The translations under genes were made by a program, and so were the position numbers. A stretch of 54,903 nt of DNA from Empedobacter sp036647415 (GTDB lineage Bacteria; Bacteroidota; Bacteroidia; Flavobacteriales; Weeksellaceae). The stretch's first letter is position 1, and every line of letters starts with the position of its first letter. Below the pieces are notes generated by a model. That model saw only the letters and a list, made by a program, of their open reading frames with translations, did no database searches and had not been told where the DNA came from. Of this stretch, positions 14,866 to 23,748 are shown one piece after another. The stretch is taken from the NCBI RefSeq assembly GCF_036647415.1, contig NZ_JAVXKG010000023.1, positions 1 to 54,903 on the forward strand. Direction: 5' to 3'.

Positions 14866-16944
14866 TTATTTTGCTTTATACTTCGCAATTCCGTCATTCA
14901 ACCATTTTAAGTAAACTTCAATATCAAGTTCAGCTTCCAAAGGTTTAGAAAAACGATTTAAATCCTTATCAACCAAAATATAATAAGGCTGTGCATTCGC
15001 ATTGAAATGTTCAATCTCAAAAGCAGTCCATTTATTACCAACTGTTTTTAAATTACGATTTAGTGCTTTAGAAAATACTTTTTGATCTTCTGGCAATTCT
15101 TTCGCTTCGTCAACATATAACGAAATCAAAACAACATCTTCTGTCAAAATTTTCTTTACACCTTCGTCACTCCAAACGCGCTCCTCTACTTTACGGCAGT
15201 TTGCACATGCGTGTCCAGTAAAATCTAACAATATTGGTTTTCCTACTTTTGTTGCGTAAGCTGCGCCTTGATCAAAATCTTTGAAAGATGGAATTCCATG
15301 TGGTCCAGCTACCATATTAGGATCATCAAACTTTGCAACAGCCCCACCACCACCTGTTCCTTCGTGAAATCCACGTGGTGATTCTGAATAGGTCATTGGA
15401 GGTGTTAATCCGCTCAAATATTTAAGTGGTGCTCCCCATAAACCTGGAATCATATAAACAACAAATGTAAAAGAGAATATTGCGAAAAATAATCTTGGAA
15501 CTCCTATTGTTTGAGTTGGTCCGTCTAATTCTAATCTAAATTTACCTAAAAGATATAATCCTAAAAGGAAGAAAATTGCAATCCAAAATGCTAAGAAAAT
15601 TTCTCTTGGTACCCAATTCATTTGCCAAACCAAATCGGCATTTGATAAGAATTTTAATGCAAAAGCTAATTCTATAAATCCTAATGAAACCTTTATTGTA
15701 TTTAACCAACCTCCAGATTTTGGCATAGAATTTAACCAACCTGGGAACATTGCAAATAATGTAAAAGGAATTGCTAAAGCCAATGAAAATCCGAACATTC
15801 CGATCATTAGCGAATAATAATTTCCTCCTTGTGTAGCTTGTACTAAAAGTGAACCAATAATTGGTCCTGTACACGAAAATGAAACTAATGCTAAAGTGAA
15901 AGCCATAAAGAAAATTCCGATCAATCCTCCTTTATCTGCACCTTTATCCGCAGCATTTATCCATTTACTTGGTAACGTTAATTCAAAAGCTCCAAAAAAT
16001 GATATTGCAAAAATGACAAAAACAACAAAGAATGCTAAGTTTACCCACGGATTTGTAGACATTTCATTCAGAACCGATGGTCCAAAAGTAACTGTTGCTA
16101 ATAATCCTAATAAAACATAAATTACAATAATAGATAAACCATAAACAAATGCTTTACCAATTCCCTCTCCTTTCGATTTACTTTGTTTTGTAAACATACT
16201 TACAGTTAACGGAATCATCGGGAAAATACAAGGCATTAACAAAGCTGCTAAACCTCCTAAAAATCCTAAAGAAAAGATTTTCCATAAACCATTGTCTTTT
16301 TTCTCATTATCAGCTAATAAAGAATCATCAATTTTCTTAACTGTATCTTGAACAGATGAAACAGTTGTCGCTGTTGAATCTTGGTTAATTGAATCTGAAG
16401 AAACAGTTGTCGTCGCTACAGAATCTACTATTTTTTGGGAGTCTTCCTCTGCTTTTTCTTCTGTTACCTCCGTTTTATCGTCGATTTTTACAGAAGGCGT
16501 TAATTTTACTGTTCCACTTGTTTCATCTGGTGGTAAACAACGCTCTGCATCACACATCTGAAACTCTATTGTATAATTGACATTAACTGGTTTATCACCA
16601 GTAACTTTTACTTTCTGAACAAATTTTACCTGATTTTCAAAATATTTTTCATCTTGCTCAAAAATCTGACTGTATTTATCAATGCGTTTTCCAACTTCTC
16701 TAAAACTACCGACCAATTTTGAATTTGGTCCAGCTTTAAAAGTTGCATTCGCAGGAATTCCTATTCCTCCATCAGGATGTTTTGAGGAATAAAGGTGCCA
16801 ACCTTTATCAATTTTTCCTGATACCTCAATTTCAAACTCATTTTGTCCAACCTCTTTTACCGAACTCGACCATTTAGCAGGACTAAATAGTTGTGCATTT
16901 ACTAAAATTGGAAACAAAAAAAGTATCCAAAGTTTCTTTAACAT
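14866..16944 (-). CDS. dsbD: Protein-disulfide reductase DsbD
   Basis: Transfers electrons from cytoplasmic thioredoxin across the inner membrane to periplasmic thiol proteins. The 692 residues comprise a signal peptide, an N-terminal immunoglobulin-like alpha domain with its cysteine pair in CDAERCLPPDE (about 130), a low-complexity Ser/Thr/Asp linker, an eight-TM core with the redox cysteines in MPCIFPMIP (about 238) and FSCTGPIIG (about 357), and a C-terminal thioredoxin domain with ACANC (about 583-586). All three cysteine pairs are present. Its start codon overlaps the end of tilS by 7 bp, implying translational coupling. Possible periplasmic client in this window: the TlpA-like protein. 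Confidence 0.95.
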   Translation of the reverse strand: MLKKLWILFLFPILVNAQLFSPAKWSSSVKEVGQNEFEIEVSGKIDKGWHLYSSKHPDGGIGIPANATFKAGPNSKLVGSFREVGKRIDKYSQIFEQDEKYFENQVKFVQKVKVTGDKPVNVNYTIEFQMCDAERCLPPDETSGTVKLTPSVKIDDKTEVTEEKAEEDSQKIVDSVATTTVSSDSINQDSTATTVSSVQDTVKKIDDSLLADNEKKDNGLWKIFSLGFLGGLAALLMPCIFPMIPLTVSMFTKQSKSKGEGIGKAFVYGLSIIVIYVLLGLLATVTFGPSVLNEMSTNPWVNLAFFVVFVIFAISFFGAFELTLPSKWINAADKGADKGGLIGIFFMAFTLALVSFSCTGPIIGSLLVQATQGGNYYSLMIGMFGFSLALAIPFTLFAMFPGWLNSMPKSGGWLNTIKVSLGFIELAFALKFLSNADLVWQMNWVPREIFLAFWIAIFFLLGLYLLGKFRLELDGPTQTIGVPRLFFAIFSFTFVVYMIPGLWGAPLKYLSGLTPPMTYSESPRGFHEGTGGGGAVAKFDDPNMVAGPHGIPSFKDFDQGAAYATKVGKPILLDFTGHACANCRKVEERVWSDEGVKKILTEDVVLISLYVDEAKELPEDQKVFSKALNRNLKTVGNKWTAFEIEHFNANAQPYYILVDKDLNRFSKPLEAELDIEVYLKWLNDGIAKYKAK

Positions 16945-18245
16945 AGTGTGATGTTTAAAAAGTTTTTACTTGCTTTTGTTGTTTTAAAACGTTCATCCAA
17001 ACGATAATTTACGACCCAAATAATCTGATCTTTTTGATCACATAAAAGCCAAACTTGCTCTTTTTCTAATTTAGAGAGTTTTAAATCTTTCATAAACTTA
17101 CTTATCAATTTTTTTTGACCTTTCATTCCTATCGGATAAAAATAATCTCCTTCTTTCACTTTTCGTAGTTTAAGCGGAAACAAAATTGATGTAAAGTCTA
17201 CTATTTCAGTAGCATTTTCGTGTGGATTTATCGATTTCACGAACTTCAAATTTAACGATTTGATTTCAATAAAATCATCTAAAATTGTGATTTCATTGTC
17301 ATCTATCTCTTCAATATTTTTTAAAAGTAAATATTCGCGGTCTTTTATTAATCTATAAGTTGTTGATTTTATTTCACTTCCCGTTTCTGCATCCAAAAAT
17401 TTCAGAATTTCGTAAGGCGAATTAAAATTATATTTTTCAAATAAATAATGAATATAAGTTTCTAACGGCTCAAGTTTTTTTAATTCTTTAATCTCTATTT
17501 TTATTGGATTACTTCCTGTAAATAAACAACTTGCAAGTTCATCAACTCTTTGCTGTACAATTAAATAATTATCATTGATATGACTTAAAGTAGCCAAAAA
17601 ATTCTCATCAAATTGCGTATGAACTTCTTTTAGAACGGATAAAATATGATGCCTAATCTTATTTCTTGTATAATCATCCGTGGCATTTGTATAATCTTCT
17701 CGCCAAGCTAAAGTGTTATTTTTAGCATATTCTAACAAATCATTCTTCGTGAAATTCAACAACGGACGAAAAATTTTTCCATTATCTATTTGCATTCCAA
17801 CCAAACCTTTCAACCCTGTTCCACGAGATAAATTAATCAGGAAAGTTTCGATATTATCGTCTGAATGATGCGCTGTCACCAAATCTTCTAAATGGTTAAT
17901 TTGTTGTATTTCTGCAAACCAGTCATACCTCAAATTTCTACAAGCCATTTCTACCGAATAATTTCCTGTTTTTTGATAGGCTTCTACATCAAATCGAACC
18001 GAATGAAATGGAATATTATGTAAACCACAATAATTTCGTACGAATTCTTCATCGCCATTCGAATCTTCTCCACGCAATTGAAAATTACAATGTGCAACCT
18101 GAAAATTAGCAGATGTTTGACGAAATAAATCTAATAAAACCATGCTATCAACTCCGCCACTTATTGCTAATAAATAACGACGAAACGTAAAATTGTGATT
18201 TTTTAATATTTCGTTGAACTTAAATTGTAGTGATTTACTTTTCAT
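16938..18245 (-). CDS. tilS: tRNA(Ile)-lysidine synthetase
   Basis: Uses ATP and lysine to convert C34 of the CAU-anticodon tRNA-Ile to lysidine, so that it reads AUA rather than AUG; this is essential. The ATP-pyrophosphatase P-loop is AISGGVDS (residues 27-34). FQVAHCNFQLRGEDSNGDE and VTAHHSDDNIETFLINLSRGTGLKGL are family motifs, and the C-terminal domain holds KVKEGDYFYPIGMKGQKKLISK. I start at ATG 18245 (435 residues); the 5-codon longer frame begins with a TTG at 18260. It overlaps dsbD by 7 bp. No odd features. Confidence 0.96.
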   Translation of the reverse strand: MKSKSLQFKFNEILKNHNFTFRRYLLAISGGVDSMVLLDLFRQTSANFQVAHCNFQLRGEDSNGDEEFVRNYCGLHNIPFHSVRFDVEAYQKTGNYSVEMACRNLRYDWFAEIQQINHLEDLVTAHHSDDNIETFLINLSRGTGLKGLVGMQIDNGKIFRPLLNFTKNDLLEYAKNNTLAWREDYTNATDDYTRNKIRHHILSVLKEVHTQFDENFLATLSHINDNYLIVQQRVDELASCLFTGSNPIKIEIKELKKLEPLETYIHYLFEKYNFNSPYEILKFLDAETGSEIKSTTYRLIKDREYLLLKNIEEIDDNEITILDDFIEIKSLNLKFVKSINPHENATEIVDFTSILFPLKLRKVKEGDYFYPIGMKGQKKLISKFMKDLKLSKLEKEQVWLLCDQKDQIIWVVNYRLDERFKTTKASKNFLNITLC

Positions 18246-18324
18246 TGAATTATTGTGCAATTAACGCTAAACTATTCAAAAAACACTTACATAATTCTTT
18301 GAATATTTTATACAATTTTCTAAA

Positions 18325-18352
18325 AAATAAAAAGCCTGAATAAATCAGGCTT
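18325..18352 (-). terminator. Intrinsic terminator of the Rrf2 gene
   Basis: Stem AAGCCTGA (18332-18339) with TCAGGCTT (18345-18352), followed on the minus strand by TTTTTATTTTTT. It is immediately downstream of the Rrf2-family stop codon. Confidence 0.85.
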
Positions 18353-18355
18353 CAA

Positions 18356-18763
18356 TTATTTTAAACTTTCTAAAGATTTATTTTCCAAAATTTCTAATGT
18401 AGAATCTCTCAATTCAACCATTACTCTATTTAAAGTACAAACACCTTCATTTGGGCAATCATCACATTTTTCGTAATAATTTTTACTTACACAAGGTAAA
18501 AGCGCAATAGGACCTTCTAAAACTCTGATCAACGACGCCAAGCTAATATCTTTTGGTTCACGTGCTAAATAATATCCGCCTCCTTTTCCTTGTTTTGAGT
18601 TTACAAAACCAAGCTTTTTTAAATCCAACAAAATAGCTTCCAAAAATTTTTTGGGAATTACTTCTGTGTCAGAAATTTGTCCAATCAAAACAGGTTTATT
18701 GGTTTCTTGCCTAGCCAAATGAGCCATTGCTTTTAATCCGTATTTCGTCTTTTTAGATAACAA
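18356..18763 (-). CDS. Rrf2-family transcriptional regulator with Fe-S-type cysteine cluster
   Basis: A 135-residue winged-helix regulator. MLSKKTKYGLKAMAHLA and the wing KQGKGGGYYLAREP are standard Rrf2/IscR features. Cysteines C91, C100, C103 and C109 lie where IscR-type proteins bind an iron-sulfur cluster, so it may sense Fe-S status, redox or NO; which signal is not evident. The start codon is TTG (18763), accepted because it gives exactly the usual family N-terminus and no ATG is nearby. No isc/suf operon is in the window, so its targets are unknown. Confidence 0.92.
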   Translation of the reverse strand: MLSKKTKYGLKAMAHLARQETNKPVLIGQISDTEVIPKKFLEAILLDLKKLGFVNSKQGKGGGYYLAREPKDISLASLIRVLEGPIALLPCVSKNYYEKCDDCPNEGVCTLNRVMVELRDSTLEILENKSLESLK

Positions 18764-18840
18764 TTTTATATCGATTTAAATACAAAAATAGCATTGTAAG
18801 TCCTATTAAACAAATATAAATCGAAAACGTTTGAAATGAT

Positions 18841-20250
18841 TTAAAAATATTTTATCAAAAAATTGACAACCGTTTGTTTTATTGGTTTATACGGAAAATT
18901 TAAAAATTTGGATGGAGATAATAATCGATTTACTTTAAGAATTGGTTTTAGATGCGAAAAATCTTTAAAACCTTCATAACCAGTTGAAGCTCCAATTCCC
19001 GAATTGTTAACTCCACCAAAAGGTAAATTAGGATGAAGAATATGAACCAAGGTTTCATTAATCAAAACTGCACCAGAAGAAGTTTGTGTTTTTATCTGAG
19101 TGATAAAATTTGTATTTTTAGACAATATATACAAAGCTAAAGGCTTTTCTTTCAAATTTATAACATCAATTACTTCTTCTATCTCTTTAAATGTATAAAT
19201 AGGAAATATTGGTCCGAAAATTTCTTCTTCATTAATTAAAGCATCATCTGATAAGTTGGTTAAAAGAGTTGGTTTTATATATAATTCATTCTCTAGATAC
19301 TCATTCCCGAAAGGAGAATTTGCTCCTTTTTGAATCGCGTCATCAATTAAATTTCTTAATCTTTTAAAATTATTTTGATTAATAATTCTTGCCAAATCAT
19401 TTGATTTTGAAGGGTCATTTCCAAATGTTTTTTCTATATGCTCGGAAAAAACTTGAACAAACTCTTGTTGAAATTCTTCTTTAATTAAAATATAATCTGG
19501 CGCTATACATGTTTGTCCAAAATTAATCAGTTTTCCCCAAATAGTTTTTTCTACAGCTTCTTGCATTGGAATTGTGCCATCAATAATTAAAGGAGATTTT
19601 CCGCCCAACTCCAATGTAACCGAGGCCAAATACTTTGCTCCTGCTTCCATCACAATTTTTCCAACTTTCGGAGAACCTGTAAAATGAATGTGATTAAATT
19701 TTTTCGTCAATAAATAAGTTGTTTCCTCTACATTTCCAGCAATTAGAGCAACATGATTTTCAGGAAAAACATTTCTTATTATTTTTTCTAAAATAAGTGT
19801 AACATTAGGTGTAAATTCTGATGGTTTAAGAATTGCCGTATTTCCTGCCGAAATACAAGCAATTAAATGAACAATAGACAATTGAAAAGGATAATTCCAA
19901 GGTGAAATAATCAGACAATTTCCCATAGGTTCTGGCTGTATTTGTGCCTTAGATCCAAAAAACAATAAACTATTTTGTACCGTTTTTACTTTTGACCATT
20001 TACTCAGTTTTCTCAAAAACAATCGAATTTCTGATAATACAGGAAAAATTTCGGTAGAGCCTGCCTCTATTTTAGATTTTCGTAAATCTAGAAATAAAGC
20101 ATCTTCTATTTCTTCTCGATGATTTAGAATAGATTCTTTTAATTTTCTTAAATATACTCTTCGTTCTTCAAGTGTAAGCCTAGAAATTATCCATCTATTT
20201 TCTATTTGATTGTTATAAATATGATCTATTCTATCTTTAAAATTTTCCAT
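18841..20250 (-). CDS. Aldehyde dehydrogenase (short, membrane-associable type)
   Basis: Oxidises aldehydes to acids with NAD(P)+. Visible motifs are the Rossmann and substrate segment ISPWNYPFQLSIVHLI, HFTGSPKVGK, the general base region VTLELGGKSP (Glu about 213-215), and the catalytic cysteine in NFGQTCIAPDY (about 247). At 469 residues, with a hydrophobic basic C-terminus (FLNFPYKPIKQTVVNFLIKYF without a stop-transfer helix), it resembles the class 3/coniferyl-fatty aldehyde dehydrogenase group. It is divergent from the TerB-like gene, with only 93 bp between starts. Specific substrate not predictable; long-chain aldehyde is my best guess. Confidence 0.93.
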   Translation of the reverse strand: MENFKDRIDHIYNNQIENRWIISRLTLEERRVYLRKLKESILNHREEIEDALFLDLRKSKIEAGSTEIFPVLSEIRLFLRKLSKWSKVKTVQNSLLFFGSKAQIQPEPMGNCLIISPWNYPFQLSIVHLIACISAGNTAILKPSEFTPNVTLILEKIIRNVFPENHVALIAGNVEETTYLLTKKFNHIHFTGSPKVGKIVMEAGAKYLASVTLELGGKSPLIIDGTIPMQEAVEKTIWGKLINFGQTCIAPDYILIKEEFQQEFVQVFSEHIEKTFGNDPSKSNDLARIINQNNFKRLRNLIDDAIQKGANSPFGNEYLENELYIKPTLLTNLSDDALINEEEIFGPIFPIYTFKEIEEVIDVINLKEKPLALYILSKNTNFITQIKTQTSSGAVLINETLVHILHPNLPFGGVNNSGIGASTGYEGFKDFSHLKPILKVNRLLSPSKFLNFPYKPIKQTVVNFLIKYF

Positions 20251-20343
20251 TACAAACTTTTGAGAATGTTAATTTATTAAATAAATTTTAAGTATTTAGA
20301 TTATTCGTTTATTTTTATAAACTAAGCGCAATAAGTAAAAAAT

Positions 20344-20778
20344 ATGCAAAATAATTTGACTTTAATTGATAAATTAAATCACATCAAAAATCTATTTATT
20401 TTAGGAAAAAGTGATGGTATTTTAAATGAAAAAGAAATTCAAATCATCTCTGAAATAGCAAAACATCATCAACTCTCTATCAATGAAATAAATTATATTT
20501 TGAGTGATAAAACACAACTACCTTTTTCACTCCCTGCAACTTTTACAGATCGATTAACAATGTTATATGACTTGGTATTGTTAATGGTTTCTGATTTGTA
20601 TATACATGAAAATGAACGAGAATTATGTATAGATTTGGCTAAAAAATTTGAGTTTAATCCGCAACTAATTGATGAATTAACGGAAGATATTTTAAGTTTT
20701 GTAATTGAAGGAAAAGAATGTGATGAAGCAATGAAATATCTTGTAAAGTATGCACATCCAAAGGAAAACTTAAACTAA
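20344..20778 (+). CDS. TerB-like tellurite-resistance-family protein
   Basis: A small all-helical cytosolic protein of 144 residues. The pattern IKNLFILGKSDGILNEKEIQII ... MVSDLYIHENERELCIDLAKKF contains two acidic helix pairs typical of the TerB fold, in which such acidic sites may bind metal. Despite the family name, stand-alone TerB-like proteins are common in Bacteroidota and tellurite resistance should not be assumed. It is followed closely by the convergent LysE gene (10-bp gap) with no obvious hairpin between them. Confidence 0.75.
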   Translation: MQNNLTLIDKLNHIKNLFILGKSDGILNEKEIQIISEIAKHHQLSINEINYILSDKTQLPFSLPATFTDRLTMLYDLVLLMVSDLYIHENERELCIDLAKKFEFNPQLIDELTEDILSFVIEGKECDEAMKYLVKYAHPKENLN

Positions 20779-20788
20779 TTGATCGATT

Positions 20789-21424
20789 TTATTTTACCAA
20801 CTGATAAATTGTTAAAAGGGAAACAACACTTGTAACTCCACCAATAACGTAATTAATATTTTTTAAAACAAATGAATTGTCTTTCGATTTATTATTAAAC
20901 ATACGTAGGTACAAATAAAACATCATAAGCGAACCAATAACAACGCCTAAAGTAAATATAGAACTATTCGGATTTCCGAAAACTATAACGTTATAAGAGG
21001 TTAATGTTGCGCTCAAAAAAACATAAAACGGAATAGGAAAAATATTAATAGAAGCTAAAAATAAACCATAAATAAATTTATTTTTCTGCTTAACTTCGTT
21101 GTTTTCAAGCTTTTTTTCTTGCTTTTTTCGGTCAATATTTTCTGCAAAAAAGAGAAAATATATGGTTAATACAATAAATACAAAAAGCCCTATTTCGCGA
21201 AATAACAAGGTTACTTTTTCATTAAAATTAATAAATTTAGCAAAAAATATTGCTAAATAAACCTGAATCGAAATCACAATACCTACACCACTTATAAAAG
21301 TATATGCGCTTTTATATCCTTCACTCTTACCTATTTTCACCACAGTCATATTCAACAAACCTGGCAAGGAAGTACCAAGTAAAGCTGTAAAAATTCCGAT
21401 AAGTAAAAGCTCTATATATTGCAT
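20789..21424 (-). CDS. LysE-family amino-acid exporter
   Basis: An inner-membrane protein of 211 residues with about six TM helices. The N-terminal LLIGIFTALLGTSLPGLLNMTVVKIGKSEGYKSAYTFISGVG has the LysE/RhtB arrangement of a small first helix, a PG-containing loop and a following helix; a charged Lys/Glu-rich loop (KKQEKKLENNEVKQK) separates the two halves. Family members export amino acids such as lysine, threonine or homoserine. The Lrp/AsnC regulator gene lies directly upstream on the same strand with a terminator between, a frequent pairing for amino-acid-responsive export; the regulatory link is inferred. Confidence 0.82.
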   Translation of the reverse strand: MQYIELLLIGIFTALLGTSLPGLLNMTVVKIGKSEGYKSAYTFISGVGIVISIQVYLAIFFAKFINFNEKVTLLFREIGLFVFIVLTIYFLFFAENIDRKKQEKKLENNEVKQKNKFIYGLFLASINIFPIPFYVFLSATLTSYNVIVFGNPNSSIFTLGVVIGSLMMFYLYLRMFNNKSKDNSFVLKNINYVIGGVTSVVSLLTIYQLVK

Positions 21425-21516
21425 TCTGATTATAAGCGTATCTAATAAAAGGATTCAAATTTAGGAATAAACTTTTGGACAACTTATTTATTAAAGATGA
21501 TTTTTATGCATAAAAC

Positions 21517-21552
21517 AAAAATCCCTCAATTAATATAATTAAGGGATTTTTG
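21517..21552 (-). terminator. Intrinsic terminator of the Lrp/AsnC gene
   Basis: AAAAATCCCT pairs with AGGGATTTTT across a short AT-rich inner stem; on the minus strand it is followed by TTTTGTTTTATG. It insulates the regulator from the LysE gene. Confidence 0.85.
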
Positions 21553-21597
21553 GTTATTCAATAGATAAATTACCGTAATTTAAAAAAGATATATTTT

Positions 21598-22059
21598 TTA
21601 CAACAATTGATATGCAGTATCATCTTTTATATCACCAATAACAAAAGTACTATGCGTACTACCAATTACCTTGATTGTTGTTAATTTATTTACCATAAAA
21701 TTTCGGTATTCGTCCATATTTTCAAAAGACATTTTTACAATATAATCATAATCACCACTTACATGAAAACATGATTGGACTTCTTTCAAATTTCGAATCT
21801 CAGTCTCAAACTCTTTAATATTTTCTTGGGAATGCTGTTGTAGTTTGATATGACTAAAAACGAGTAATTCTCTGTTTATAAATCTTCTATTTACTAAAGC
21901 TACATATTTTTCTATAATACCAGCTTTTTCAAGTTTCTTAATTCGTTCGTGTATTGCTGTTGAAGATAAGTTAAGTTTATCAGACAATTCCTTGTAGGTA
22001 ATCTTACTGTTTTCTTGTAAATACATTAGTAGTTGTTGGTCGAGAGTATCAAATTTCAT
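21598..22059 (-). CDS. Lrp/AsnC-family transcriptional regulator
   Basis: A 153-residue regulator. The helix-turn-helix is KITYKELSDKLNLSSTAIHERIKKLEKAGII near the N-terminus, and the C-terminal RAM domain (about 65-145) has VQSCFHVSGDYDYIVKMSFENMDEYRNFM, the usual effector-binding and octamer-forming part. Ligands for this family are amino acids. It sits between the LysE exporter and metK, so amino-acid or methionine metabolism are candidate targets; metK itself has a riboswitch. Full length, ATG start. Confidence 0.95.
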   Translation of the reverse strand: MKFDTLDQQLLMYLQENSKITYKELSDKLNLSSTAIHERIKKLEKAGIIEKYVALVNRRFINRELLVFSHIKLQQHSQENIKEFETEIRNLKEVQSCFHVSGDYDYIVKMSFENMDEYRNFMVNKLTTIKVIGSTHSTFVIGDIKDDTAYQLL

Positions 22060-22311
22060 TAAAAATTAATTTTCTCCAAAGTAAGAACTTTATTTTGAAT
22101 ATTTATCTAAAATAATTTTAAATTATATAATAAAATAGAAAATTATTGACATTTTAATTAAAAAACATAATATTTATTCTAAAACACTTTTTGATTTTGA
22201 TTTTTTAAATAATTCCTTCTAAATTTATCACAATCATACCTAAAAAAAAATATTCAATTTGATTATTAAAATTTAATGATTAAATACTTTTCTTATTCAT
22301 ATAATTCATTG
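22060..22311. other. AT-rich intergenic region upstream of metK
   Basis: Extremely AT-rich spacer between two divergent genes, part of a 379-bp gene-free gap whose right side holds the metK promoter box and the riboswitch. No reading frame or clear repeat is visible here; the promoter of the Lrp gene must lie on its left side. Confidence 0.6.
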
Positions 22312-22319
22312 TATATTTG
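22312..22319 (+). promoter_or_regulatory. Candidate -7 box of metK (TATATTTG)
   Basis: Exact match to the Bacteroidota -7 consensus TAnnTTTG, placed so that transcription would begin about 10 bases before the riboswitch. A good upstream TTG element is not visible. Confidence 0.6.
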
Positions 22320-22335
22320 TTCTCGAAAATCAAAA

Positions 22336-22392
22336 AGAGGAAAGATTTGACTGATTGCAACCTCATAAAAACAATTGCTAAAACAGGACTTC
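22336..22392 (+). ncRNA. SAM-II riboswitch upstream of metK
   Basis: S-adenosylmethionine-binding leader. GAGG (22337-22340) pairs with CCTC (22361-22364) to form P1. The loop and 3' segments carry the SAM-II signature elements GATTT (22344-22348), ATTGCAA (22354-22360), ATAAAA and TTGCTAAAAC (22375-22384), in the same order and spacing as the original metA/metX-type SAM-II aptamer. Pseudoknot pairing is possible between CTG at 22351-22353 and CAG at 22384-22386. It ends about 50 bases before the metK ATG, compatible with control of metK by its own product. No transcription terminator is evident, so translational control is likelier. Confidence 0.87.
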
Positions 22393-22438
22393 AGTTGACT
22401 CCTTCTCTATTTTTTAATTTATTAAAAAACACTATTCA

Positions 22439-23698
22439 ATGTCATACTTATTTACATCAGAATCAGTTTCTGAAGGGCATCCAGATAAAATTGCCGATCA
22501 AATTTCTGATTCTATCTTAGATCACTTTTTAGCTTTTGATGCAAAAAGTAAAGTTGCTTGCGAAACATTGGTTACAACAGGACAAGTTGTATTAGCAGGA
22601 GAAGTAAAATCTAATGCTTACATAGATTTACAAAAAGTTACAAGACAAACTATTGCAGAAATCGGATATACGAAAAGTGAATATATGTTTGATGCAAATT
22701 CTTGTGGAATTTTATCAGCAATTCATGAGCAATCACCAGAGATTAATCAAGGTGTTGTACGTGAATCTGATGAAGAGCAAGGAGCTGGAGATCAAGGAAT
22801 GATGTTTGGTTATGCAACTAACGAGACAGAAAACTTTATGCCTTTAGCATTAGATTTATCTCACAAATTATTAAGAGAATTATCTAATATTCGTAAAAAC
22901 GAGATTGAATTATTACCATATTTACGTCCTGATGCAAAATCTCAGGTAACAATAGAGTATGATAATGATAACAAACCTGTTCGTATAGATACTATTGTTA
23001 TCTCTACACAACATGATGATTTCGCAAACGAAGAAGCGATGCGCGATAAAATCACAAATGATATTATTAACATTTTGATTCCTCGTGTTAAAGTACAATT
23101 ACCAACTCACATTCGTGATTTGTTTACAGCTGATATTAAATATCATATCAACCCAACAGGAAAATTCGTAATTGGAGGACCTCACGGAGATACAGGTTTA
23201 ACTGGTCGTAAAATTATTGTAGACACTTACGGAGGAAAAGGTGCTCACGGTGGTGGTGCATTCTCTGGAAAAGATCCATCTAAAGTTGACCGTTCTGCAG
23301 CTTATGCAGCGCGTCACATTGCAAAAAACTTAGTTGCAGCAGGTGTTGCAGATGAAGTTTTGGTACAAGTTTCTTATGCTATTGGTGTTGCTGCACCAGT
23401 TTCTTTATTAGTAAACACATTTGGAACAGAAAAAGTTAATTTAACTGAAGGAGAAATCTCTAAGAAAGTTTTTGAAATTTTTGATATGAAACCTTTTGCT
23501 ATCGAGCAAAGATTCAAATTAAGAAGTCCTATTTACAAAGAAACTGCTTCTTACGGACATTTAGGACGTCAGCCTCAAACTGTTACAAAACGTTTTGAAT
23601 CTGCTAACGGACAAGAAGTTGTAGAAGTTGAAGTTGAGTTATTTACATGGGAAAAATTAGATTTCGTAGAGCAAGTTCAAGCTGCTTTCGGATTATAA
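22439..23698 (+). CDS. metK: S-adenosylmethionine synthetase
   Basis: Makes S-adenosylmethionine from methionine and ATP. Of 419 residues, the N-terminus LFTSESVSEGHPDKIADQISD binds ATP/Mg, GAGDQGMMFGYA is the methionine/loop signature and GGGAFSGKDPSKVDRSAAY is the third conserved motif; all are intact. The acidic insert positions and length fit bacterial MetK, slightly longer than the E. coli enzyme. It is monocistronic: riboswitch and promoter upstream, strong hairpin terminator at 23719-23748. Confidence 0.98.
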   Translation: MSYLFTSESVSEGHPDKIADQISDSILDHFLAFDAKSKVACETLVTTGQVVLAGEVKSNAYIDLQKVTRQTIAEIGYTKSEYMFDANSCGILSAIHEQSPEINQGVVRESDEEQGAGDQGMMFGYATNETENFMPLALDLSHKLLRELSNIRKNEIELLPYLRPDAKSQVTIEYDNDNKPVRIDTIVISTQHDDFANEEAMRDKITNDIINILIPRVKVQLPTHIRDLFTADIKYHINPTGKFVIGGPHGDTGLTGRKIIVDTYGGKGAHGGGAFSGKDPSKVDRSAAYAARHIAKNLVAAGVADEVLVQVSYAIGVAAPVSLLVNTFGTEKVNLTEGEISKKVFEIFDMKPFAIEQRFKLRSPIYKETASYGHLGRQPQTVTKRFESANGQEVVEVEVELFTWEKLDFVEQVQAAFGL

Positions 23699-23718
23699 TC
23701 TATTCAAAATACAACAAT

Positions 23719-23748
23719 AAAAAAGACGCTAATTTAGCGTCTTTTTTA
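23719..23748 (+). terminator. metK terminator, overlapping a convergent gene end
   Basis: AAAAGACGCTAA pairs with TTAGCGTCTTTT, followed by T-rich sequence. The right arm lies inside the last codons of the minus-strand lipoprotein gene, which stops at 23729. Confidence 0.9.

Noticed and set aside
20344..20778. Tellurite-resistance island
   Set aside because: Only one TerB-like gene without terC, terD or terZ; stand-alone TerB proteins do not indicate tellurite resistance.
22336..22392. SAM-I (S-box) riboswitch
   Set aside because: The GCAACC-like string and TGCTAA are superficially similar to SAM-I, but the element is too short, lacks the four-way junction helices and matches SAM-II in order and spacing.
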